Source of the DNA: a virus
Direction: 5' to 3' (one strand)
DNA length: 64,000 nt
Virus record (IMG/VR): IMGVR_UViG_3300027749_000039
Span: 62,001-126,000 of that record
The notes beneath the pieces were generated by a model. The model saw nothing but the letters and a program-made list of their open reading frames with translations, did not search any database and was not told where the DNA came from. The position numbers and the translations under genes are program-made. This document shows positions 54,124 to 61,801 of this stretch, piece by piece; position 1 is the stretch's first letter; each line of letters begins with the position of its first letter.

Positions 54124-54138
54124 TGTAAAAATATAATT

Positions 54139-55986
54139 ATGTCAATAGTAGAAAATCTAGTTAAACAACTAACTCAATACAATGAGGCGTATCGTTCAGG
54201 TGAAGCACTTATTTCCGATACTGAATATGATTTATTAGTAGAACAGCTCGAAGAATTAGATCCAAATAATTCTTTTTTCGATAATGTTGGTATAAAAGTT
54301 GCCGATAAAGAAAGAGAAAGAAAGTTGCCTATCACAATGGCTTCCATGAATAAGATTAAATCAATGGAAGAAGTTGCTGATTGGTGCCGCTTAAAAGGTA
54401 TACCTATTGATTCATATGTAGTATTAACACCTAAATATGACGGACTTTCATTATGTGTTGATGAAACTAAAAATAATGCTACTACTCGTGGTGATGGTAA
54501 ACTTGGACAAGCATCAGATGAACACTATAAGTTAATCAAAAATCATTTGAGCAATATTAATATGCCAACAGATATTTTTGAATTTACTTACGGTGAGGTA
54601 ATGATGTCAAGAGAAACTTTTAAAACAAAGTATTCTATGAACTTCGCTAATCCAAGAAATCTTGTTGCTGGTTTAATTAATAACAAACAAGCAACCGAAT
54701 CACTTAAAGATACTGAATATATTAAATATGGTGGTGTGTGTGCGGATGGTAATAGAAATCTCTTTGCGTATAAAAATGAAATGCTAACTATGTTAAATAA
54801 CTTGCAAAAGATTCAAGTTCCATTTAAAGTAGTTAAAATATCTGAATTGAACGAAGAATTTTTAGTAAATACATTTAAAGAATGGTCAATAGATTATGAA
54901 ATTGATGGTGTAATTGTAGAAATCAATGACTTAAAATTACAAGAAAAACTTGGACGTGAGCGTTCCGGAAACCCTGTATGGGCAAGAGCATTTAAATCTC
55001 CACAATTTGAGCAATCTGCAATTACTACTGTAATAGGTATATCATGGAATATATCTAAACAAGGTTACTTAAAACCTATTCTTCACATTGACCCAGTGCG
55101 CTTAGATGGTGTTACTGTATCTAATGTAACAGGTAATAATGCACGCTTTGTTAAAGATATGGGTCTTGGTATTGGAGCTAAAATTCGTGTTGTTCGTTCT
55201 GGTATGGTTATTCCTTTAGTTAAAGAGGTAATTGAACCAGTTGAATTTGTTATGCCTGATATTGATAATATTGGTTGGAATGAAAATGAGGTTGAGTTAA
55301 TAACTTTAACTGAAACAAAAGAACAAAAATTCAAGCAATTGGTTTCTTTCTTTGAAATACTTGAAGTAGAAAATGCTGGCGAGGGTGTATTCGCCCAACT
55401 TTGGGATGCTGGATATCAAACTGTTAAGCAAGTATTAGAGCTAAAGCCTGCTAATATGGAAAAACTTGAAGGTTTTGGTAAACGCAAAGCAGAAATTGTA
55501 TATAATGCCATTCAAAGTAGAGTAAATAATGTAGAATTATCTAAACTACAACACGCAACTGGTATATTTAAAATGCTTGGTAGTAAAAAACTTGCATTAT
55601 TAGAAGGCTTTAAGACTAAACCAACACTTGGTGAAGTAATGGCTATTGAAGGATTTGCTGAAAAGTCAGCAGAATCGTATTTAACTGGTTATGATTTATT
55701 TAATGATTTTATCAAAGACCTTCCAATTACTATTTCTGAAAAGAAAGTAGTGCAAAAAGCATCTAACGAATTAGAAGGTAAGTCATTCTGCTTTACAGGT
55801 GTTCGTTGCAAAGATTTAGAACCTATTATAGAAAGCAAAGGTGGCAAAATCGCATCTGGTGTTTCTAAAAGTTTAACTTATTTAGTTGCAAAAGACCCTA
55901 CTTCAGGTAGTTCTAAGTTAGTTAAAGCAGAAGAATTAGGTGTAATATTGTTAAGCGTCCAAGATTTAGAAAATTTATTGAAATAA
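54139..55986 (+). CDS. ligA: NAD-dependent DNA ligase without zinc finger
   Basis: A 615-residue LigA. The N-terminal NAD-binding domain Ia has SDTEYDLL at about 26-33; the nucleotidyl site is KYDG at residues 99-102; RGDG, GEVMM and NPRNLVAGLIN follow; an OB fold, helix-hairpin-helix region (LEGFGKRKAEIV) and a C-terminal BRCT domain (SFCFTGVRCKDLEPII) complete it. The four-Cys zinc finger that normally joins the OB fold to the HhH region is missing: no Cys pairs are present there. It would seal nicks in phage DNA. It overlaps the phosphoesterase gene by one base. Confidence 0.93.
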   Translation: MSIVENLVKQLTQYNEAYRSGEALISDTEYDLLVEQLEELDPNNSFFDNVGIKVADKERERKLPITMASMNKIKSMEEVADWCRLKGIPIDSYVVLTPKYDGLSLCVDETKNNATTRGDGKLGQASDEHYKLIKNHLSNINMPTDIFEFTYGEVMMSRETFKTKYSMNFANPRNLVAGLINNKQATESLKDTEYIKYGGVCADGNRNLFAYKNEMLTMLNNLQKIQVPFKVVKISELNEEFLVNTFKEWSIDYEIDGVIVEINDLKLQEKLGRERSGNPVWARAFKSPQFEQSAITTVIGISWNISKQGYLKPILHIDPVRLDGVTVSNVTGNNARFVKDMGLGIGAKIRVVRSGMVIPLVKEVIEPVEFVMPDIDNIGWNENEVELITLTETKEQKFKQLVSFFEILEVENAGEGVFAQLWDAGYQTVKQVLELKPANMEKLEGFGKRKAEIVYNAIQSRVNNVELSKLQHATGIFKMLGSKKLALLEGFKTKPTLGEVMAIEGFAEKSAESYLTGYDLFNDFIKDLPITISEKKVVQKASNELEGKSFCFTGVRCKDLEPIIESKGGKIASGVSKSLTYLVAKDPTSGSSKLVKAEELGVILLSVQDLENLLK

Positions 55987-56651
55987 TGAAAATAGTAACA
56001 TTTAGTGATACACACAATTGTCACGATCAGGTGGTTTTGCCTGATTGTGACAATTGTATTTTTGGTGGCGACTTATCTGGTAGAGGTAACCGAATAGAAA
56101 CATCTTTCTTTTTTAGATGGTATAATGCACAAACGCAATGTAAACATAAAATTATGATTGTCGGAAATCACGATATATGTTTTCAAGAAAAATTTAATGA
56201 AGAAACACAAGCAAACCGTTGGCTCGAAACATTAATAGCGCAATATCCTGATATAATTGTATTAGATAATAGATACCCAGATGGAGTTAGAATTGAAGGC
56301 ATAAACATATATGGCAGCCCAGCTACACCATGGTATCATGGTGAAAGATGGGCATTTAACTACCATAGACAAGATATAGCAGAAATCTGGAGTAAAATTC
56401 CAACAAATACTGATATTCTTATAACGCATGGACCAGCTTATGGTATTTTAGACAAAACTTTAACAGAAAAAAATGCAGGTTGTCCAGAATTGCTACAAAG
56501 AATAAAAGAAATAAAGCCTAAATATCATATATGTGGGCATATACACGAATCATATGGTGCTCATTATGAGGATGAAACTATGCACATTAATTGCTCAATA
56601 ATTGATAAAGATTATTATCCAACAAATAAGCCAATAGATTTTATCTATTAA
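55986..56651 (+). CDS. Calcineurin-like metallophosphoesterase (MPPED-like)
   Basis: A 221-residue phosphoesterase with SDTHNCHD, FGGDLSGRGN, VGNHD, THGPAYGILD and CGHIHESYG in order, as in the MPPED1/239AB-like group. It is coupled to ligA (TAATG). The partner of the SbcC-like ATPase is usually an Mre11-like enzyme of the same superfamily, but the motif spacing here is not of that type. Confidence 0.9.
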   Translation: MKIVTFSDTHNCHDQVVLPDCDNCIFGGDLSGRGNRIETSFFFRWYNAQTQCKHKIMIVGNHDICFQEKFNEETQANRWLETLIAQYPDIIVLDNRYPDGVRIEGINIYGSPATPWYHGERWAFNYHRQDIAEIWSKIPTNTDILITHGPAYGILDKTLTEKNAGCPELLQRIKEIKPKYHICGHIHESYGAHYEDETMHINCSIIDKDYYPTNKPIDFIY

Positions 56652-56687
56652 ATAAAAAAACTGCTTAATTAAGCAGTTTTTTTATTT
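56650..56687. terminator. Bidirectional intrinsic terminator, 19-bp palindrome
   Basis: A perfect 38-base palindrome with A- and T-runs between convergent genes; it overlaps the last codons of the gene at 56669. Confidence 0.92.
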
Positions 56688-58165
56688 TCAGTATATTTTT
56701 TTCCAGTAGTTCCAGTTATATAATTGTGTTTATAATACTCACCCATGGTTATATATGGATATATTCCTTTTTTTCTATCTCTTTCAACAATTACTAATGC
56801 GTTTAATATATCTTCTTCCAAATGTTTTATCCTATCAAATGATATTCTAACCATAGCTATATTATTTTGTTTACAATAATCATCTTTTAGTTTATCTGAT
56901 TTTTTTCTAGAAGATAAATCCTGATTATTATATACTTTCATAAAATGCGTAGGACCATCATATTCTATAACACAATTTAAATCTGGTAAATAGGTATCTA
57001 ATCTTAAAACTTTTTTATCCTTTAAATCATTAAATGTTTTCTGTGGTATATTAGTTATTTTTAGGATTTTTAATGTTTTTGCTAATACTTTCTCACCGTC
57101 CGTTTCTCTGCAAAATGGACATATACATCCATATAAAATTTTAGAAGGTTTTATTAGTAACTTTTCAATTTCACCCGAAGCATGTTTCTTTTTATTATTA
57201 CATATAACAATAACCTTTTGTTGAGTATTAACATATTTAGTTTCTTCAAAACTAAATTGTGGTATAATCTTACCATTATCATCTATAATAGTTTCAGTAT
57301 TTGCTTCTATGGCTCTATCTAAAAAAACATCTGGATTAATAGTTTTTTTCAAAGCTCTGGTTTTGAACCCACATTCACGACATCCATTTCCTTGCAAAAA
57401 ACTACTAGGTAATATTAAAAAATTTTTAATATTCCCGTCTTTATGCCATTTTTTATTATGGCAGGTAATTAACACCTTGGTATTATTCTTAATATAATTA
57501 ACTTTTTCATAACTATACTGTGGTATAACTTTATCATTATCATCTATAATAGTTTCGTTGTGTGCCTCTTTAGCCTTATTTACAAAATCGTCAGTATTGC
57601 TACTCTGTTTTAATGCCATATTTTTCTTCCCACATTTGGGACAACCCTCACTTCTCAAAAAATTAGAAGGTCTTATTGGAAAATCTTCAATATTTCCGGT
57701 TTTATGATTTTTTTTATTATGACATGTAATAATAACCTTATCTTTAGCTTTAACATAATTAGTTTTTTCATAACTATATTGTGGCACAACACTACCATTA
57801 TCATCTATAATAGTTTCAGTATGTATCTCTTTGGCTTTATTTATGAAATCACTTGTATTAAGTGTGTTTTTTAACGCAACATTTTTTACAGAACATTCAT
57901 TACAACCCTTTCCACTTAAAAATTCATTAGGTGATATTAGAAAATTTTTAATTTTTCTGTCTTTATGCCATTTTTTATTATGACATGTAATAATAACTTT
58001 ATCTTTACTACCAATATAATTTACCTTTTCGTAGCTATATTGTGATGTTTTATTTCCATTATCATCTTCAATAGTTTCAGGATGCTTTAATTTAGCTTTT
58101 TCTATAAACTCATCCTGAGTTAATTTTTTTTTCTCAAATATTTTATACTTAATCAAATACTTCAT
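56669..58165 (-). CDS. Vsr-type endonuclease with N-terminal packaging-like signal
   Basis: A 498-residue protein starting MKYLIKYKIFEKK, the shared packaging-like signal. Then come four tandem units of about 85 residues (F...AK..H.ETI.DDNG...PQYSYEK.NY......VIITC.NKK.H..G.I..F.I.P..FL...GC.EC), each with a Cys pair at its end. The C-terminal nuclease domain has RLDTYLPDLNCVIEYDGPTHF and RISFDRI, as in EDxHD/Vsr-like homing endonucleases. The ATG overlaps the stop of the upstream gene (ATGA) and replaces a GTG two codons earlier. The linkage of a targeting peptide to a nuclease is unusual. Confidence 0.82.
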   Translation of the reverse strand: MKYLIKYKIFEKKKLTQDEFIEKAKLKHPETIEDDNGNKTSQYSYEKVNYIGSKDKVIITCHNKKWHKDRKIKNFLISPNEFLSGKGCNECSVKNVALKNTLNTSDFINKAKEIHTETIIDDNGSVVPQYSYEKTNYVKAKDKVIITCHNKKNHKTGNIEDFPIRPSNFLRSEGCPKCGKKNMALKQSSNTDDFVNKAKEAHNETIIDDNDKVIPQYSYEKVNYIKNNTKVLITCHNKKWHKDGNIKNFLILPSSFLQGNGCRECGFKTRALKKTINPDVFLDRAIEANTETIIDDNGKIIPQFSFEETKYVNTQQKVIVICNNKKKHASGEIEKLLIKPSKILYGCICPFCRETDGEKVLAKTLKILKITNIPQKTFNDLKDKKVLRLDTYLPDLNCVIEYDGPTHFMKVYNNQDLSSRKKSDKLKDDYCKQNNIAMVRISFDRIKHLEEDILNALVIVERDRKKGIYPYITMGEYYKHNYITGTTGKKYTENKKTA

Positions 58166-59049
58166 CTCCACGGATTATTTTCTATTATTTTTATACCACT
58201 CAATCTCACTAATCCATTACCTAACTCTTTCAAATATTTCTTTAACTCACCTATAGTTCTATCACCCTGTTTACCATTAAAACTAATAGTTATTAAAGTA
58301 TTATCATCAATCGCTGCTTTTTGACCATAAATACGAGACTCATTCACTAAACTTAATACCGTATTATACAAATCTATGCCACGTATATTGCGCCAATTGA
58401 TACGCAACATAGCATCATTAAAATTAGTTACTTTAGAATCCCACTCCCTTGCATTAAAAAATTTATCAATAAATACCTTTTTTTTCTTACGATTAACTAT
58501 CTCATCTCCAATTGGTGATTTAGCTATAACATGCGCCGTTTCTATATCTTTTGGTGGATTATTCGCCTTTAAAATAAATTTCTGAAAAGGATTTTCTTTT
58601 AAATTAATTGGTGTATTTAAAGAAGCACCCTTGGAATATTTATTTCTTGGCTCTTCTTTATTTGACCATATCTTATCTAAATACTGACTTCTTACCTTAA
58701 TACCTTTTTTTAAAAAATCTTTACGTTCATTAAAATTATAAAATTGTTTAATCAATTTTATACGGTACGCTTCCTCAATAGGATATAATCTAAATATATC
58801 TAAATCTTTACTAACATAAATAGAAGCATCATTATAATAATTTAATTTCCATATAGATAATAACCACTCTTTATATTCCTCTAATTTATCAGCAAACACA
58901 GTTTCTAAATATAAAAATTGCTGATTAGTCCAATTCTTAAAAGATCCAACATTTTGCTTACGATAATATACCTTATCATTTTTAGCAATAGGCACAATCT
59001 TTACAAATTTAGTAGGCTTCATAGATTCAAATGTTAATAAATACTTCAT
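58162..59049 (-). CDS. Protein with N-terminal packaging-like signal, 295 aa
   Basis: A 295-residue basic protein starting MKYLLTFESMKPTKF. No domain recognised in the rest, which is rich in Lys, Asn and aromatic residues. A TTTATATATAC box lies three bases before the ATG, the third identical case in the window. Its stop overlaps the start of the endonuclease gene, so both signal-bearing proteins are made together. Confidence 0.65.
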   Translation of the reverse strand: MKYLLTFESMKPTKFVKIVPIAKNDKVYYRKQNVGSFKNWTNQQFLYLETVFADKLEEYKEWLLSIWKLNYYNDASIYVSKDLDIFRLYPIEEAYRIKLIKQFYNFNERKDFLKKGIKVRSQYLDKIWSNKEEPRNKYSKGASLNTPINLKENPFQKFILKANNPPKDIETAHVIAKSPIGDEIVNRKKKKVFIDKFFNAREWDSKVTNFNDAMLRINWRNIRGIDLYNTVLSLVNESRIYGQKAAIDDNTLITISFNGKQGDRTIGELKKYLKELGNGLVRLSGIKIIENNPWR

Positions 59050-59052
59050 ATG

Positions 59053-59063
59053 GTATATATAAA
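59053..59063 (-). promoter_or_regulatory. TTTATATATAC box (late-type promoter candidate)
   Basis: On the minus strand TTTATATATAC, three bases, then the ATG at 59049; identical to the boxes at 17877 and 23061. Confidence 0.6.
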
Positions 59064-59134
59064 AATGTGTATTTTATTTTAAGAAATATTAACCTTAGAT
59101 TTTATCTATTAAACAGAAAAAAATATGTTAATTA

Positions 59135-59166
59135 TTTGTTAAACACAAAAAATTGTCGTATCTTTA
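59135..59166 (+). promoter_or_regulatory. Host-type (Bacteroidetes) promoter for the sigma-factor gene
   Basis: TTTG (59135-59138), 20 bases, TATCTTTA (59159-59166), about 135 bases before the ATG at 59301, giving an unusually long leader for this genome. Confidence 0.6.
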
Positions 59167-59241
59167 ATAGATAAAAATAAATATACAGAATTTTTATAAT
59201 TTGTTAAAAAAAAGTTAAAATTTTTACAACTTTTTTAAACT

Positions 59242-59264
59242 TTAATTATATAATATATAATTAA
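59242..59264. promoter_or_regulatory. Perfect AT palindrome upstream of the sigma-factor gene
   Basis: TTAATTATAT, AAT, ATATAATTAA: ten-base arms around three bases, 36 bases before the sigma-factor ATG. It contains TATATAAT and could be a late promoter or an operator. The remaining gap is AT-rich and holds no reading frame. Confidence 0.45.
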
Positions 59265-59300
59265 GCGATAAAAAGCAAATTATAAAAATTAACGGCAAAA

Positions 59301-59918
59301 ATGGCAATTAACACAACAACTTCACAACAGGAATCCCTCTTTAAAGAACGCACAGGCGAATCATTCGCATTTTTCTACGAAAAATTCTATCCAAGATTAG
59401 TTTACAACATTAACGGTATAACACAAGACGAAGTCCTAGCTGAGGACGTAGCTACCGAAGCGTTTATCAAAGCATTTGAAAAAATTGACCAGTATGAAAA
59501 AGGTAAAGCGCAGTTTTCAACATGGTTATTCACAATCGCAAGACACTTAGCATTACAAGAATTAAAACAAAGCAGGAAAGTATCTTCAATTGACTCCGAA
59601 GTAGATGAAGAAGGAACTACTATGAAAGACTTCTTACAAGAAGAAGACAATAATGATGAATTCTTATTTACATTAAATAACAAAAAGGCAGCACTAATCA
59701 AAAAATATATCGGTGAATTAAAACAACCATATAGAATGGTAATTGAAATGAGAGAAATAAAAAAGATGCAATATAAAGATATTGCGGATGAATTAGGTAG
59801 AAATCTTTCAACAGTAAAATCACAAATTAGACAAGGAAGAAATCTTCTAATTAAAGCATCTGAAAAGGAATTTAAATTATTAGATGAGCAAGGCTTAGAA
59901 GGTGAAATTTATTGCTAA
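59301..59918 (+). CDS. ECF-type sigma factor
   Basis: A 205-residue sigma-70-family protein with only regions 2 and 4. Region 2 (about residues 20-100) shows FFYEKFYPRLVYNI, LAEDVATEAFIKAFE and FSTWLFTIARHLAL; region 4 (about 140-190) shows LKQPYRMVIEMREI and YKDIADELGRNLSTVKSQI, a helix-turn-helix. It would redirect host RNA polymerase to a phage promoter class, most simply the ATATATA boxes of the late-type genes, as T4 gp55 does. It is preceded by a host-type promoter. Confidence 0.9.
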   Translation: MAINTTTSQQESLFKERTGESFAFFYEKFYPRLVYNINGITQDEVLAEDVATEAFIKAFEKIDQYEKGKAQFSTWLFTIARHLALQELKQSRKVSSIDSEVDEEGTTMKDFLQEEDNNDEFLFTLNNKKAALIKKYIGELKQPYRMVIEMREIKKMQYKDIADELGRNLSTVKSQIRQGRNLLIKASEKEFKLLDEQGLEGEIYC

Positions 59919-59960
59919 TAAAAAATCGTTAATGTTAAAAAACATTAACGATTTTTTATT
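59917..59960 (+). terminator. Intrinsic terminator, 20-bp stem
   Basis: A perfect 20-bp inverted repeat (59917-59936 with 59941-59960), loop AAAA, T-rich end, after the sigma-factor stop. Confidence 0.9.
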
Positions 59961-59975
59961 TTAAGAATTATTTTG

Positions 59976-59983
59976 TATCTTTG
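59976..59983 (+). promoter_or_regulatory. Host-type -7 element TATCTTTG
   Basis: TATCTTTG five bases before the ATG at 59989; the matching -33 position is T-rich but lacks a clear TTTG. Confidence 0.5.
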
Positions 59984-59988
59984 AGCTT

Positions 59989-60732
59989 ATGAAAAAGCTT
60001 ATATTCTTATCATTATTGGCGAATAGCGTATTCGCACAAGACACGACCACATTTAAAGGTAATGTGACATTATTGGGTAATTATTCATCTGGTAATTATA
60101 ATGCAATTACAATAGGCGGTAAATTAAATTGTATTTATAATCGCAAGCATAATTTAGCAGAATTAACTTCCGCATATAGATATACTAAAATAGATGATAA
60201 ATGCTCACCAAAAGAAGATGAAAAATATGCGTTATTTTCATATTCACATCGTGTAAATAACATAAAAATAATTGGTGTAAGCGAAAATGAGATATCCTAT
60301 GTCAGGCAAATTGATTTAAGAGCTACAATAGGTTCTGGATTTGGCTATAAATTTATAAATACTAAAAAAACAGAACTTGAAATAAGTGAAGTTTTATTAT
60401 TTGAAGATATAAAATATTATAATAAAGAATATAACATATCAACATTAAGGTATTCTACAAGAATAAAATTTACTTATACAAATTATCCATTCAATTTTTC
60501 AACTATATGGTTAGTTCAGCCGCCAATATGGCAAACACAACCTATATCTCCTATTAATAATGGATATAAAGATAATTTTAATATGAGAAGTAATACAACA
60601 ATAGATATAAATCTATCTAAAAAGATAGTTATTGGCATATCAGATGAATTTATAATGCAAACTTATGTTAAACAATTTGGTAAAAAACCTGCCGATAATT
60701 CAGTTAACTTTTATATAAAATATTCATTTTAA
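59989..60732 (+). CDS. Outer-membrane beta-barrel protein, DUF481-like
   Basis: A 247-residue protein with a signal peptide (MKKLIFLSLLANSVFA then QDTTT) and a body of alternating amphipathic strands: KGNVTLLGNYSSGNYN, AELTSAYRYTK, and a C-terminal SVNFYIKYSF ending in Phe, as outer-membrane barrels do. The pattern is of the DUF481 type. Placed in the host outer membrane it could alter phage adsorption (superinfection exclusion) or permeability. Confidence 0.75.
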   Translation: MKKLIFLSLLANSVFAQDTTTFKGNVTLLGNYSSGNYNAITIGGKLNCIYNRKHNLAELTSAYRYTKIDDKCSPKEDEKYALFSYSHRVNNIKIIGVSENEISYVRQIDLRATIGSGFGYKFINTKKTELEISEVLLFEDIKYYNKEYNISTLRYSTRIKFTYTNYPFNFSTIWLVQPPIWQTQPISPINNGYKDNFNMRSNTTIDINLSKKIVIGISDEFIMQTYVKQFGKKPADNSVNFYIKYSF

Positions 60733-61386
60733 ATGTCAAAAATAATACCAGTAATCCATACTATTAATTTGGAACAAGTTCAATATAACGTCAATTTATG
60801 CCAGGCTAACGGTATAAATGACGTTTTCCTCATTTCACACAAAGTCCGTAATTGGAAAAAAGCAGTTTTTGATTTTCAACTATATTTAGATTGGATTAGA
60901 ACTACATATCCTACTATAAAAGTAGGAGTTAATTTCCTACAACTAGATACTTTACCTGCTGTTGCGGAATCTTCTATACTTGGTTTTGATTATTTGTGGG
61001 CGGATAAATCTTACTTACAAAATAAATCAACTTTATATATTGCTGAAGAGATTGCTGAAAATAAAATTACACCTTATTTTGGTTGTGTCGCTTTTAAATA
61101 TCAAAAGCCAGAAGAAGATTTAGAATGGAGTTGTCTTAAAGCAAAAGAATTAATAGATGTAGTTGTTACTTCTGGTGATGGCACTTCATATGCGCCAGAT
61201 ATTGAGAAAATTAAAACTATAAAAAGATTTATTGGTGATAAACCATTAGCAATAGCAAGTGGTATATCACCGGAAAATAAATCTATGTATAAAGAGTGGG
61301 TAGATTACTTTATGGTAGCATCTAGTATAACAGATAACTATGAAAACATAATAGAATCAAGATTGAAAGATTTAATCAACTTTTAA
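60733..61386 (+). CDS. BtpA-like TIM-barrel protein
   Basis: A 217-residue protein starting directly after the previous stop. It opens IPVIHTINLEQVQYN with a Gln/Asn pattern, then DVFLISH, later VVVTSGDGTSYAP and LAIASGISPEN, followed by VDYFMVASSI. This series of strands ending in Ser-Gly or Asp residues fits BtpA-like and related phosphate-binding TIM barrels. Function in a phage is unknown. Confidence 0.55.
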   Translation: MSKIIPVIHTINLEQVQYNVNLCQANGINDVFLISHKVRNWKKAVFDFQLYLDWIRTTYPTIKVGVNFLQLDTLPAVAESSILGFDYLWADKSYLQNKSTLYIAEEIAENKITPYFGCVAFKYQKPEEDLEWSCLKAKELIDVVVTSGDGTSYAPDIEKIKTIKRFIGDKPLAIASGISPENKSMYKEWVDYFMVASSITDNYENIIESRLKDLINF

Positions 61387-61423
61387 TACTTGCATTTGTA
61401 TAAAAATAAAAATAACAATAAAT

Positions 61424-61747
61424 ATGATTTTAGAAGTAAAAGACGGTAATTTAGAAGAAATTATTAAAGAAGGAGTCGCACTTGTTGATTTATGGGCACC
61501 ATGGTGTGGACCTTGTAGAGTATTAGGTCCAATTGTAGATGGTTTAGCTGTTGATTTAGAAATGGCTGGTTCCGCTATAAAAGTAGCTAAAATGAATGTA
61601 GACGAGAATAGAGATGTTGCAGTTGAATTAGGAGTCACAAGTATTCCAACTATTCTTATTTACAAAGACGGTGTAATTGTAGATAGAGCAATTGGTGTGA
61701 CTCAAAAGCCAAAATTGATGGAAATGTTAGAAAAATATACTAACTAA
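61424..61747 (+). CDS. Thioredoxin
   Basis: A 107-residue thioredoxin with WCGPC at residues 27-31, the cis-Pro segment TSIPTILIYKDG, and the normal length. It would reduce disulfides, for example in ribonucleotide reductase, or serve as a polymerase clamp as in T7. No other redox genes adjoin it. Confidence 0.95.
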   Translation: MILEVKDGNLEEIIKEGVALVDLWAPWCGPCRVLGPIVDGLAVDLEMAGSAIKVAKMNVDENRDVAVELGVTSIPTILIYKDGVIVDRAIGVTQKPKLMEMLEKYTN

Positions 61748-61755
61748 TAAAAAAT

Positions 61756-61786
61756 TTTGTTTTTCGATTTTTATTTCTTATCTTTG
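61756..61786 (+). promoter_or_regulatory. Host-type (Bacteroidetes) promoter
   Basis: TTTG (61756-61759), 19 bases, TATCTTTG (61779-61786), 15 bases to the ATG at 61802. Confidence 0.85.
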
Positions 61787-61801
61787 TAAAAAGAATAAAA
61801 A

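Noticed and set aside
55986-56651. Mre11/gp47 partner of the SbcC-like protein
   Set aside because: The motif spacing and short length fit MPPED-like phosphoesterases better, and it is not adjacent to the ATPase gene.
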